Both the position numbers and the translations under genes were made by a program. Shown here piece after piece: positions 45,297 to 57,060 of a stretch of 64,000 nt of DNA. This DNA is from Metallyticus violacea. Taxonomy: Eukaryota; Arthropoda; Insecta; Mantodea; Metallyticidae. The stretch lies in NCBI GenBank assembly GCA_030762175.1, contig CM060833.1:158411501-158475500 (forward strand). Reading direction: 5' to 3'. The notes below the pieces were generated by a model that was not told the origin of the DNA, made no database searches, and was given only the letters and a program-made list of their open reading frames with translations. Position 1 is the stretch's first letter. The number at the start of each line of letters is the position of its first letter.

Positions 45297-45551
45297 AATG
45301 GTGTTTAACGCCCGTTTGTACTACTGAGGTACCACAGGTGGTGTACATTGATGATACACGAGATGAAATAATTTATCGGAAAAGGAGTATTTTTTTAAGG
45401 AAGGAAACGTTCCAGGTCTAAGTTTAGGGTACTTCCCCGGCATTTGCCATTTATGAGGACTGAGGAAAACCTGGAAGAGAGGACGGTCCTGGCGATATTC
45501 CAACCTCCCGCTCAGGAGTCCGCTCCTTAACGACCTCAGTCACCCGGCGGC
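45297..45551 (-). mobile_element. SINE-L, near full length
   Basis: Plus strand GGTGTTTAACGCCCGTTTGT to CACCCGGCGG. The head and the CCTCCCTGACTGAGG segment have deletions, and box B is altered. Flanks ending GTTAGA (45285-45290 and about 45562-45567) may be a remnant target-site duplication. Confidence 0.92.
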
Positions 45552-48500
45552 CTCGTCAGGTTAGATGTTCCACTATCATAAAACGAATAAACCTTTGCCC
45601 TTAAAAAACAATTAAAATGAGAATAAGGTGGTGCAGGAAGGTGACGATGCCAGTAAGGCTTGTTGTATATCAGAAAGTGAACCGAATACTAGAAGGCAAT
45701 TGTTCGGGGCTCTGGAAATTGCGAATATCTTAGCTCATGATATGAAAACTGCGGTAAATAATGGTTTTATAGTAAGAGGAATAACAGAAGTGACAGAGAG
45801 TGGTGTGGTCTTGAACTCGTCATCGAACCATTTTTACTTTCTTCCTTTCCGTTTCATTCCGCCTGTTGATTGTTGAAATTGATACTGTTAAAGTGCTAGT
45901 TTAGCGTGGTGGGCTAATGTGGACAGAAGCTGCAATTATTGGTAAACAGGTATTTCGATTTTTGTTCAGAGTGTGAAATTTTGAAGGAGAATAGAGTATA
46001 CACTCATAACGGGAGGTAGACTTATTCAAAGAGAGGCTACATTTGTGAGCAAATTCGATTACAAAACATCATCAATATAGGGAAAAAGTGTAGAAGAATG
46101 AAGCGTTCGAATATGCAAAAACAGTTAAGCTGTTTAGTCGATCCCAACAACTACAGCCAAGGCAAAGAGCCCCAGGTTAACCACCAATTTTGAAGCGATT
46201 TGTTGTCTACGTAGAGTCCCACGTTCTGATACCAATTTTGAAGCGGTTTGGTAAATTGATTACTGGGCGCTTCGGTGTTGTTGCCCACTCTTCAATGACA
46301 ACAATTTATCGTTGTGAATTCGGCTATTTTTTGATTTGTACTCAACAGGACTGGGAGAGGAGTTCAATAATGTAAATAAATACGCGATGCTACATAATAT
46401 GTATATTGATACTTTATTATGTTCAAATCTTTCGCGTCCTCTGGTATTTTGCACACGAGACTTAACTACGTCGAATATAAACTTAGTTGCCGCGTGTGAA
46501 ACTTACAGATGAGTGCCGCGGCGCGTGAAACTGAAAAGTGCTTAACTCATGTATCAGGACTACTTAACTTATAGCTTCTTCTCAGCTGAGTATCAACTTG
46601 AAAGCTGCCTAACTGATATATCAGAACTGCGTGTAAAACTTGTTATCTGGGTCTGAATTGATTCTGTGAACTGCGTGCCTCAGCAACGACAAATTATGAG
46701 TTTTGCTAACTGCGTGTATCTTGCCGCGTGTAGATCTTATAACTGCGTGCTGAGAACTGCTTATCTGAACTGGCTCCAGCCGAGCAAACGCTACCTTATA
46801 TATTAAATTTAAATCAATTGACTTTAAGACGCCAAAGGGGGTGACAAAGCCACGCGCAGGTTTCGCGCTTATCTTTATAAGTTCAAACACACATTTTCCA
46901 TTGACTGGTTTAAGTTCAATTGCCACATGTGCCAATCGCTATTTTTGACAGTTTAAAACATTTTGTTGGGATTGGCTAGTTTAAAGGCTAACAGTACAAC
47001 CCCTGTAGGGGTCAAAGCCCCAAACGGATTTAAAAGTCCTTCATTTTATTAACCCTACAATGGCACTCCTTTTAAAAAAGGGGCTTCACACGTGACCCTC
47101 GGGTTTCTTCCTATTGAATAGAGTTTTATGATCTTGTTGGCTTTCCAAGCTATTGTAACCGAAAACACCAGAGAATTTCTATTTTGTTGACATACAAGCC
47201 ACGTGTTAACATCATGCCATATTATACATATATGATATATACATTACTAATTATAACACATGAAATATTATGATTCTTAAGTTTGTAACACATATATTAT
47301 ATTTATATTTCAGTGGGAGTGGTCCGTAAGGACGGTTTCAACAGATAATTATTATGAAACAGGAAACAAACATGAAGCGACGTTGCTGTGATCATTGTGA
47401 CACTTTCATAAACCTGCAGCGTCGCATTCGTCTCTATTGCTGGGGAACATTTTCTGCATAGTCTGTGATAAGGGCGTTTTTTTCATGAATCAAAGTACTA
47501 TGTTCTAACTTTAATAAATGCTATTTGAAATATTCGTATTTTTTGAAGTCCTGTTCTGCACAAATGACCCTGTATTTCAGGTTTCACGTGACCAGTAAAA
47601 GACAAATATCACAAAAGACCAGCACAGTCATAGTGACCAACAACCGGTTATAAAACTTAATATTATTTTATTTTGTACAACAAGATCTACATTTTATCCC
47701 TAAGTTTCATCAAGAGATAAAGATGCGTTGCTGTCAGACTGAAATAAATGGGTTAATTTAATAGCCCAAACTTATGATTATCAAACTGATTCCCAGAAGA
47801 GCTGTCTTATGTGAGTTGTTTCGTTAAATAGTTACTTTTTAGAAATTTGTTTCTAACTTCTTTATCGCTATTATAAGGCTCTACAGAAAGAGCGGCATCC
47901 TCCCCAAGGATAGAGCCTACCACAGCCTGGAGCAGCACGGGCAGCTCCCGCCGCTCTACCCCTCAGGGAATTTTGGTGCAAAAGAAAAATCCCAGAGCAC
48001 TCGTTTAGATAAGTGAATCTGGGTCGATCTGGATACAACTCTCTGTCTTAGATTTGAACCTCTAATTTGTAGTTAGGATCCTTGCAGATATAAAATAAAC
48101 CAGAAACAATTGTCACAAATATTTCGTTAAGTAAAATAATTTAATTATTTTCTCACCATTTTGCAATATTTTATGTCTGTTGCAAATTATTTCATATAAT
48201 GTTGTATAAAAGTAACGAAAATCATTAAATTCAAAAACATTTCCTATTCTCCCCCGCCAGTTATTTACTCGTATGATCTTTCCTTACTCCCTGCTCTCAG
48301 TCGGTATTTTAATTTAGTATTTCAAAAGGTATCGTGATATGAATAATATGGAAAGCGAAATAATTGAAAGAAACACATGCCAGGCACGTGAAAAGCATGA
48401 TATTTTAAAAATGATTTATTTCATCTCGTTATTAAAACCTCTATTTACGAATTATATTTGAATTTACAGCCCAGGAACGTCTGCCGTTGAACAATTAAAA

Positions 48501-48619
48501 CAACAGACTTTAACGCATTACGTTAACGCAAAATTGTATTTTTATAAAACTTATAGGGTCTACTTTTTCAGGTTCCATACATTCCTACAAAATGAATTCG
48601 TTATCTTCTCTTCCTTCCT
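45552..48619. other. About 3 kb with no recognised element; reiterated AACTGCGTG motif near 46.6-46.75 kb
   Basis: AACTGCGTG occurs four times at 46625, 46669, 46708 and 46741, with related GCCGCGTG copies near 46489 and 46723. Open frames at 45628-45876 (82 aa) and 46621-46935 (104 aa, minus) have no recognisable domain. A GC-richer patch lies at 47880-47980. No LTR pair or known gene could be supported. Confidence 0.5.
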
Positions 48620-48944
48620 CTTGACGCGACAGCCCTTATGAGACTCGGCCGACCACAGGGACCGCTGCGTCCTCTAATTCCGTCTTGCTACATTATCGAC
48701 AAAGGACCGTATTGCAGAGGGGCATGTGATCAGCTTACCGATATCCCGCCGATCGCCATCACACAGTGTTTTAGATCAAAGAATGCTAACTCTCCATCAG
48801 GCAGCTCCCCAGTTGTCCTCATGAGACTGGATGGATCCCGTTCCAGACCTTCCTAACTTAAAAAATATCTAAGCAGGTACCCAAACACGAGTCTTCGTGG
48901 ACAGCAGCCCAGAAACTCCGACCACTAGACCAAGAAAGGGGTCC
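48620..48944 (-). mobile_element. SINE-C, full length
   Basis: The minus strand starts GGACCCCTTTCTTGGTCTAG, giving a box A-like TTGGTCTAGTGGTC; the box B region is degraded (GACTCGTGTTTGG). The conserved body follows: AAGGTCTGGAACGG, AACTGGGGAGCTGCCTGATG, GCTGATCACATGCCCC, TAGAGGACGCAGCGGTC and GGGCTGTCGCG at the 3' end. The 72-residue plus-strand frame at 48638-48856 is a shadow. No target-site duplication was identified. 48945-49227 holds nothing recognised. Confidence 0.85.
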
Positions 48945-49227
48945 GCTGTTAAGTATTATCCCTTTATATTACTTGCTAAACTTAGTCGTCATTAAGGATT
49001 TAAAAAGCATTCCTTATCATAAAATATATTTTATAAGTCCTTATCACTAATAATGTCTTAAAACGAAAACATGCAAGAAATAAAGTAATATACAATGTTT
49101 TAGTTTAAAAAACAGAACAGAATTTTGTTTAGAACGGAACTATTTCTTTCCTGTTTATCATTGATTAAAAATTTAGCTGTCTTTGTTCAGTTACATGCAT
49201 TCTTTTACATTTACTAACCATATTATA

Positions 49228-49950
49228 CGAGGGCCATCCAGAAAGTAAGTCCCAATCGCGCCTGGAGATGGAACCACTTGTCGGATAGGAAGGCGCATGC
49301 ACAGGAGTAGAGAGGAAGTATGTGGGAATAATGCAGTAAAATTTCAGCCTTGTGACGGCCGTGGTTACCGCGCTGTGCTAGGAGAAAATGGCTGCTCTGA
49401 TATTGTCTCCCGCCAACTGCGAGGTTCGTGCAGTCATCCGAGGTTTGCTCGCTCAAAAGCAAAGTCCAGCAGAGATCCATCGCTAAATGTGTCAAGTGTA
49501 TGGACACGACATTATGGTAAGACGATGGTGCAGGCAGTTCACTGAAGGACGAACCAATATTCACGACGACGACCGTAGTGGCCGACCATCCCTGGTGACG
49601 GCAGAAGTGTTGGTAAGTGTGCGGCAAGCAATTGAGCAGAACCCGCGCTTCACAATTTCAGAACTCTCTTGTCAATTCCCCAGATGTCTCGCTCCCTTGT
49701 GCACGAAATTGTCTCTCGGAAGCTTGACACAATTGGCGATGGATCTCTGCTGGACTTTGCTTTTGAGCGTGCAAACTTCGGATGACTGCACGAACTTCGC
49801 AGTTGGCGGGAGACAATATCAGAGCACCCATTTTCTCCTAGCACAGCGCGGTAACTACGGCCGTCACAAGGCTGAAATTTTAACCACATACTTCCTCTCT
49901 ATTCCTGCGCATGCGCATTCCTATCCGACTAGCGGTGCCATCCATAATAG
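49228..49950 (+). mobile_element. mariner-derived inverted duplication (foldback derivative)
   Basis: The left end is mariner-like: TA then CGAGGGCCATCCAGAAAGTA. The arm 49280-49496 encodes MAALILSPANCEVRAVIRGL and LAQKQSPAEIHR; the arm 49723-49929 is its inverted copy, about 210 bp per arm. The unpaired centre (49497-49722) continues the transposase N-terminus: GHDIMVRRWCRQFTEGRTN, DRSGRPSLVTAEVL, ISELS, then SRSLVHEIVS. A stop (TAA, 49484-49486) in the left arm corresponds to CAA in the right arm. The catalytic domain is absent. A different mariner family from elements 1-3. Confidence 0.88.
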
Positions 49951-51800
49951 ACAGAAATTAAAGAAGACATTCAATATTGCCAACTCAAGTTGCAAAATTT
50001 CAGATAAAAATGGTGAACTAGAAGTGATTAGAGATTATCCTCACCCCCCGCTGCTGAAGGAGGGGGGAAGGGCTATAAGAATATCCCAAAAATTGGAAGA
50101 TATAAGCCATTTCATCGATATCGAAGAAAGAAAAAATGTTTTAAAGAGGAGAATAATTCGGTAGTGATCTTTATTGGATATGTTTAAGTCATACATTAAT
50201 AGCGTATTTTAGCCATGCCTTCAGAAGTAGGTAAGAAGGTTCACAAAGGGCCGAGTTTTTCTGGATCAAGTGTAGGGATTTTAATTACTTGTTAGTTTGT
50301 CAGCCAAAATATGGTTCAAATGCGTTTTTATCAACTACATAGAAGTTTCATGTTAAGTTCATGTTAAATACATTATTAAAATGTAAATAAAACGACTAAC
50401 CACATAGCTTAGTGCTTCAAATGCACCAGTAATCTAAAGAAAATCTTACAATCTTCTCTAGTAATGGTGATTTTCCCTGCACAGATATCGGAACCACTAA
50501 TACTTTACATAGACAACCTTAATTCAGCATGCCTGTTGTTCAAAAGTACTCGAATAATGTGCAATGTATCTGAAAGATCGAAGTTAAGCAGCCCTGTGTT
50601 TTTCTGTCGATTACGAAGACGCTACTACAAATGGCCAAATTAATCTTTCTCTTGTCAAATCTATTTTATTAATCATTGTCTGATGGATTTGAGTTTCGAT
50701 AAAATTACATCTTTCTAAGATTTATTGTCTTGATTGCCTTTAAGTTCAAGATTTAGATACATAACTCAATGAAATATAACTTGAAGTTAATGCTACGTTG
50801 TAGAATGTAAGGAATTATACCCATCTGTGTTACATAACCTAAAATTCTTGTAGACATAGGTGACAGTACAGAAAAGTGCTTCATGATTCTCGAATGAAAA
50901 AATAAACATATGACAATAGTTCTATAGGAAGAGGTTTGTCCTGCTCCACGTTGAGATGAAACATAACCACCACTTCAAGCTGAGACCAAAATAAAATTCA
51001 TGGAACACAAAACTTCACTTGGGAGAGAGAAAAAAGTTCAAGATAGTAGACCTCAGCCGGTAAAATCACGGCTACGTTTTTCTTGGATTCTGAAGCAATT
51101 GTTTTGATCCATCAGTTAATTCCGAGGTATATGTCAAAACTGTTCCGAAGATAAGGTAGTAGAGGTTCCGTTCGTCGAATTCAATGAATGTGTGTATACT
51201 ACAGGCAATGGAAAAATTTTATTAGTACAGGGGCATTCCACGATATGATTAAGGTTACTTCCTAGCGATTATTTTTAATTCTAATTTTATCTCGTATGAA
51301 TGAAAAGCTTTGAAAAGTTGTACCTGCCTCGATTTTCCATTTATTTCCAGTGCGTCGCGACGAGACTGTTTACCATTGAAGTTCAATGTTATCGGGTCTG
51401 TCTGTAGAGGTATCTTGGTAGTATAATTTTGAGTTCTACGAGAGCTTGAAAGAAAAAGTGGCCACCCTGTGAAGGAGTTGTTTTTCTCAGCATGTCTAGA
51501 GGAATGACATAGCTGTTCAACACACTCGGTGTCACTAGTGCACTATTTATCAATAGACGGACAAAAAGGTATGGAGTAATTTCGTAAATTTGAACTGTCT
51601 AAAGTGATTTTTTTCTTAAAGAGAGCAGGTTGCTTGGATTAAAATTGAAAGAACTCGTGTTAGGGACGTGAGGGAGTGTCATGAAGGTCTACGAGAAGCC
51701 TGTGCCAACGAAACTTGGCCATGCTGAACGGTGGTCCGTGGAGTGTCAGACTTTCGACAAGGACGCACCACTTTTAGGTCTTACCCTTAGAAACTCAGTA
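49951..51800. other. No recognised gene; open extension to 50164
   Basis: The 225-residue frame starting at 49487 runs out of the mariner derivative and stays open to 50164 over about 70 non-transposon residues (KLKKTFNIANSSCKISDKNG onward, charged, no known domain). 50165-51800 shows no recognised element. Confidence 0.4.
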
Positions 51801-52754
51801 CGTTGATTATTTTTAACCACTGCTGGAGGTGGGTCATTGATGAACAATGAGGGAGTTAGCCACAGAACTCAGAACAAGTCACTCTACAGTGTTGGAGTAG
51901 GGCGCTCTATCTCAAACATCAACAAAATGGCTTGGCTGTGGATGAACACTTTTATTTAATTAAATCTTTTGAATTCGAGATAAAATAATACATTATTAAA
52001 ATTCAGTTCCTCTTTCAATACTAGTTCTTCTTATAAGTAATAACATTAAAGAAGGGGGAAGTAATCAAAATCATATGTTATTTATTCGTGTACCTTAAAT
52101 ATTTAAATTTTCATTGCCTTTCCCTCTTTACGAATTTTATATTTAATTGATGAAAACATCAATCCTACCGAGCTATTAAAACCATTGGACATCAATGTGC
52201 AGTGGTTTAGATTGAAGGAATATAAAAGTATCTATATTCTAGAATTAATGGTTTCTACTTATGAATGCACTATATTTACTTTCTTTTAAGTATTCATAGT
52301 AAACTGCGCATGTATTGTAAGTGCTCTCTTTGCATAATTTAACATGGTTTTTCTTGTTTGCCCCCTTAATAAATGCCTAGCTATTAATGGTTTGCAAAGA
52401 TGTTATGTAATGACCCTATAAATTAAAGATGGATCTTACTGTAAACTGAAACTGCATAACGTTTCCACCAATCAAAAATCGTAATTTATTTTAATGTTGT
52501 ACTACTGCTGATATATGGTGTTATTAAATTAAAATGTATTTTTCGTTGGACCTTCCGTCACTCGCACTGTTTTTTCTTTGCATTCAGGTTAGTAAACAAT
52601 GGCGTGCTACTAAGTAGAGCACAGGCCTAAGTGCTGTTGTTCGATGTTCTGTTGACCTTTTCTAGGTAGGCATGCAATGGTAAAGCGGCCGCACTGTATG
52701 CTGGCGTACCCGCCGTAGGAACTGTGCTGTCATGTTAAGGCAAGCAGGTCTGCG
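51801..52754. other. No confident feature; possible HTH remnant near 51840-51900
   Basis: The plus strand reads MRELATELRTSHSTVLE near 51848-51898, reminiscent of the second helix-turn-helix of mariner transposases, but the frame has no supporting context on either side. Confidence 0.3.
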
Positions 52755-52766
52755 GAGGACCTCATT

Positions 52767-53049
52767 TTGATTTGTTTTATTTACAGACGCTGTTTAACAT
52801 CTCAGGTCATCAGCGTCCTATTCAAATCATTGCGTGAAACGGCCGACAAATTTTGCTCAGAGGCCTCTTTTTTCAGGCTTGAGGTTCTTTATCGTGCCGT
52901 AAATGTACGACACGGGATCCACGGCTTTACTTTCCTTCCGAAGGAAGCCATACTTAGGATTTTTACGCCTATCGGTCCTAGCGGGAATCGACCCCGCGAT
53001 CTTGGGTTTAGAAGGCAAGTATGGTTACCACTACACCACCAGAACCGAC
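52767..53049 (-). mobile_element. SINE-G, full length
   Basis: Minus strand head GTCGGTTCTGGTGGTGTAGT, box A intact, box B GGTCGATTCCC, small deletion after the head (CGATAGGCG in place of the usual CGATGGATTTTTCGGGCG), tail GTAAATAAAACAAATC. A perfect 12-bp target-site duplication GAGGACCTCATT flanks it (52755-52766 and 53050-53061). Confidence 0.97.
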
Positions 53050-53061
53050 GAGGACCTCATT

Positions 53062-54514
53062 GTTTTGCGTTCTGTTGCGACAGACCTATACTTTCAGGTG
53101 TCTCCATAGAAAGAAATACGTGTAAGGTCCGGGAACGAGGGACCAAGATATTGGGCCTACCGCCAGTCCACCTTCGTGGATAGGCAACATCCACGAGAAA
53201 AGTCTCAAAATGTGCCGGTGAGCCATTCATCTGTAGGTAGCGATGTATTGTCAGCTGCAACGGGACTTAATCTAAAAGATCACAGTCTATTAGACGAATC
53301 CAAGAAAAACTCTCCATTGAGGATGCCTTACAGGGAGAGTGTTCCAATAAGATGATCACATAAAAGTCAGCACCATGTATTCAGTTTCCATTGAATCTAG
53401 GTATGATGCTTACGGAACCACCGAGAATTGCGATCTTCCAAGTACACCATGCTGTGCCGGTTTACACCACCAATGTGTTGATGGTACTCTCATCTGGTCA
53501 AAGAATTTGGCGGATGAAATCCGGCTGTTGCTGGAGACAGCGTATTATCGCATTACAATAGTTAATTCTGGTTTTGAAAGTAACGCTAATGCTAAGTTTC
53601 TGTGTTTACTATTTCTGTCCTTGGAGTATTAGATGACGTCTTATAATTCTTACTGACCCCCAGTAATTCTGTTAATTTGGTAGACTTTGTACATTTTGGA
53701 ATATTAAATTGGGAAGTAGTTTAGTAAATTTATATTTTGGTTTAATTTAATTAATTTTTAGTTATTTTTTATTATTTTATTATATTATTTTAGTAAAGTT
53801 ATTAGGAAAAATTGTTAAATAATGTACTATTAGGTATGGTATTATACACTTGTTTCATAATTCAAATGACAACAGCAGACAGCACAAGATTAGCTTCGTT
53901 CTTTAAAGAAAGCTTCTATTCATCTGGAAACTACAGCCATACAAACACAGTTTTGTGAGGAAAAAGTAATTGTTGTCATTCGTGAATTCACAGGCAACAA
54001 TCACCAAATGTATGCTGGCATACATATGCATACATATGCAAGTCATTGTTGAAACAATGGAATTAAATATAAATATAATATACACCGTCTAATTAGCATG
54101 TTATATACAACAAACACTAATAAACAGGAAACAATTATTTTCAAAATTACAAAAAAAAAAAAAAAAAATGGTGCACGGTGGAAATTTTCTGACTTCGTTT
54201 TGGGAATCAGCAGATGGAGATATATAAGAAACAGGTAAAAATATTTATGCAACAAAACCATTATTGACCAGTGATCAGAGTCGTTGCTTATGGGCAGAGG
54301 AGCAACTCTATAGCCAATAGGAACAGTCAACAGCTATACGATAATCTTAAGCTTACTTTGTTTCACAGATATAGCCCTCTAACTATATAGTCCCACTCCA
54401 GGACATCGCCTTGCTCCTTTTTGCTTCACCTTTTAAATCAGTCCTATCCTCCATTGATTTCAGAGCAAGAAAGATTGTTTATATATATATAATATTTTAT
54501 TTCATTAGTTATAA
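53062..54514. other. No recognised gene; poly-A at 54151-54168
   Basis: An 85-residue frame at 53375-53632 lacks a recognisable domain. An A run of 18 at 54151-54168 could be a retroposon tail, but no body was recognised. Confidence 0.5.
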
Positions 54515-55180
54515 GAGTTTGGAATAATAGATATTGTTTAACTATGTGGATTTTATATCACTTTGCAATAGAATTAATGTAAGGATGTGATTTTAGGTAC
54601 CTTTGGTACTATGAAAATTGTTTTCAAAGTTCTGTACTCAATTAAAGGATTGGACAGAAAATGCTGTTACTCTTTTAAGTTATATTAATATAATTATGAA
54701 GAAAATATGTCCTTTTTATGTGAAATGCTTGCTTAATTCGGCATTTGCCGTACTGTAGACATTATTAACGTAACCTTCGTTAGTTAGGTCTTGATTCATG
54801 ATGGCACCTAGATATATTACGTGATTTTTACAAACTAACATTGTCGCTGAAAAGTACGAGAGGTCGGATGTTTCGTCTCTGTATTACGTGTGATAAGTGA
54901 CAACAATGCTTGACACTTATTGGTATTAACCTTTATGTGGCATTCCGTCAGCCATTCCCCTACTCTTAACATAATTGTGCCACCCTCATAGATATAATTT
55001 GTGGCATTTCTGTCTTGGGGACATCGTTAATTTAACTATAAATTAAACAGAATGAACCCCAAGAGGCTGCCTGGGGTATACCGGCACGCTGTGGATATTG
55101 CCGGGTGAACGATACAACTGAATTAACGATATATCAGATAGCTGGCCATGTGTTGGATTGAGAAAAATAACAGAAGGTAA
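54515..55180 (-). pseudogene. Jockey-like LINE reverse transcriptase remnant
   Basis: On the minus strand from about 55090 down the frames give GIPQ and GSLLGFILFNL (RT B motif, split by a one-base shift), INDVPKTEMPQ, then EWLTECHIKVNTNKCQALL and RNTETKHPTSRTFQ. The last two blocks are the palm-to-thumb segment typical of insect Jockey-group RTs. The stretch between INDVPKTE and EWLTE that should hold the catalytic YADD is largely missing. Decayed thumb sequence can be followed to roughly 54520. No endonuclease domain or 3' tail was recognised. Confidence 0.75.
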
Positions 55181-55279
55181 ATACTTCAGTTTTTTTTTAG
55201 TGCTGTGCTGTCAAAACTTAATGTGACAATCGCTTTCGTCTTACAACACTAACTCAGCAAACACAATACCAAGTCATGA

Positions 55280-55870
55280 GCAAGGAGAGAATGAAAAGAA
55301 TGGTGGAGTTAAGGAGGGCAGAGGAAGGAGAACAGAGCAGTGAGGAGTAAAAGAAGTCGGTTATAATTATATCAATGATTGCAAAACAATAACTAACAAC
55401 ATAACAATTAGAGAGAAAGAAGGGGAGGGAAGGAGAAGAGTAAAGATACAAGAAGGGAGTGATAATCGATCACAAATATATCATTAACACATAACCAACA
55501 ACTACTCAACCATTCTACTAAGAAGAAGAAAGTTCGAGGGTAGACATGATGATTATTATAGTAAAGCACACTGTAAAAGGAGGAGATGAATGAAGATGAA
55601 GGGGAGGCAAGGATCACGGGGAAGGAGGAGCCAGGGGTTAGCAGTACAAGAAGAAGGAAATGGTGGTAATTACAAGGGGATAGTAAAAGTGTTTAAGTGT
55701 TCGATGAGTGTTAAGTTGAGTGATAAATAGAAATGAAATACTAGATAAGCTATATAAACAATGAAAACAGTGAACAATTAGTAAATTGAAGAGTAGCAAG
55801 TAAGGATGTATGTGCAAATAGCAGTGACAGAATAGCAAGAGTTAAAACAACTTAAAGTGAATGCTCAATA
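55280..55870. repeat. Purine-rich strand-asymmetric stretch with imperfect tandem structure
   Basis: The plus strand is dominated by A and G (for example AAGGAGGGCAGAGGAAGGAG, AAAGAAGGGGAGGGAAGGAG, ATGAAGGGGAGGCAAGGATC). Two stretches, about 55330-55435 and 55437-55545, share the order AGTAAA, AAGAAG, ATATATCA, AACAACATAAC/ACAACTACTC, which suggests diverged units of about 107 bp. All minus-strand frames here are Ser/Leu/Phe-rich artefacts. Confidence 0.5.
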
Positions 55871-55894
55871 TATTAAGTGAACTAAGTTAGGTAA

Positions 55895-56440
55895 GGGACC
55901 CCCTCCTTAGTCTTGTGGTTATCGTTGCTGGTTTAATTTGATTTGTTTATTTACAGACGCTCTTCAACATCTCAGGTCATCAGCCTTCCATTTAATTCAG
56001 GGCGTAAAACTGCCGACAAATTTTGCTCAGAGGCCTCTTCTTTCAGGCTTGAGGTTCTTTATCGAGCCGTAAATGTACGACACGGGACTCACGGCTTTAC
56101 CTTCCGAAGTAAGCCATACTTAGGAATTTTACGCCCGAAAAAGTGTTGCTGACTGCTGGCCGGGAGACCCGGGTTTGATTTTCGGTACCTACTAAATTTT
56201 TTCTAAGATAGGGAGGTCTGAAACGGGGTCCACCCAGCCTCGTGAGGACAATTGGGGAGCTGCCTGATGGGGAGGTGGCAATCTCCGATCTAGTAATCCG
56301 TGATATAGCGACCGGCGAGATACGGTGTGCTGATCACATAACCCCCTGCAATACTGCACTCTACCAATGATATCACGTGATGGAGATAGAAGACGCAGCG
56401 GTCGTCGCGGTAAGCCAAAGGCCCACATGGGGCTATGGAA
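55895..56440 (+). mobile_element. SINE-C, full length, split by a SINE-G
   Basis: Head GGGACCCCCTCCTTAGTCTT with box A-like TTAGTCTTGTGGTTATCG. After the inserted SINE-G, box B-like GGGTTTGATTTTC and the body GGTCCACCCAGCCTCGTGAG, GGGGAGCTGCCTGATGG, GAAGACGCAGCGGTCG and CCCACATGGGGCTATGG follow. Rejoining the sides across the duplication GTTGCTG restores tRNA-like spacing between the boxes. This is the best copy for defining the family. Confidence 0.88.
55931..56144 (-). mobile_element. SINE-G, 5'-truncated, inside SINE-C
   Basis: Minus strand runs from CGGGCGTAAAATTCCTAAGT to GTAAATAAACAAATC and lacks the tRNA-like head. A 7-bp target-site duplication GTTGCTG flanks it (55924-55930 and 56145-56151). 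Its position inside the tRNA-like head of a SINE-C dates it after that element. Confidence 0.95.
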
Positions 56441-57060
56441 AACCAGGCTTGAAGAAGTTAGAAGGAAGAGTTCAAAGCATGTATTAATATTGTAAGTTTA
56501 AGAACTCATAAACATTAAAACATAAAGAGAAATAATTATTTAAATAAGAAGTGATTACAGAATGTAGAACTAAAGTAAAATAGGAATTAAATTCCCTTAG
56601 ATAGCTAGGGTAAGGAAGGTACTGATTACCAACATCCTGACCGTTCGGTTTCCGACCGTCAATTTAGTTCTTGTAACTAACTGGTTACCAGTAGCATGTA
56701 AATTATTAAATTATTTAAAGAATTGTTTAATTTTGTGCTCTATTTAGTTCGTTATTATATTATATTTTCTTTTTATGGATTATGATTTGTAAAATGTATT
56801 ATATATAATAAAATAATTTTTAATAAATGATAAAGTTTGGAATATACGTCCTGGTATAAGCAACAAGGTGCTGGGATGGAGTATTGCAGATTTTATTTTA
56901 TTTTATTTTTTACTCGTGTTATAGCAAGCTTCACATATGAAACCAAAGTACGTGTGAATAACTGATGGCAAACCTGCGCCGCATTTAAATGAAGGCAGAC
57001 TCAGCTGCAGTACAAGGCCTCTCAAGCGAGTAGACAGAAAATGCACGAGATCTGTTCAGT
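56441..57060. other. No recognised gene or element
   Basis: AT-rich sequence, with a TTTTATTTTATTTTA-type run at about 56891-56911. Confidence 0.5.

Noticed and set aside
46480..47120. LTR retrotransposon terminal repeat
   Set aside because: No matching second LTR, primer-binding site or gag/pol sequence was found in the window.
49487..50164. 225-residue open frame as a host gene
   Set aside because: Most of it is mariner N-terminus followed by the same DNA read backwards through the inverted arm. Only the last 70 codons are unexplained.
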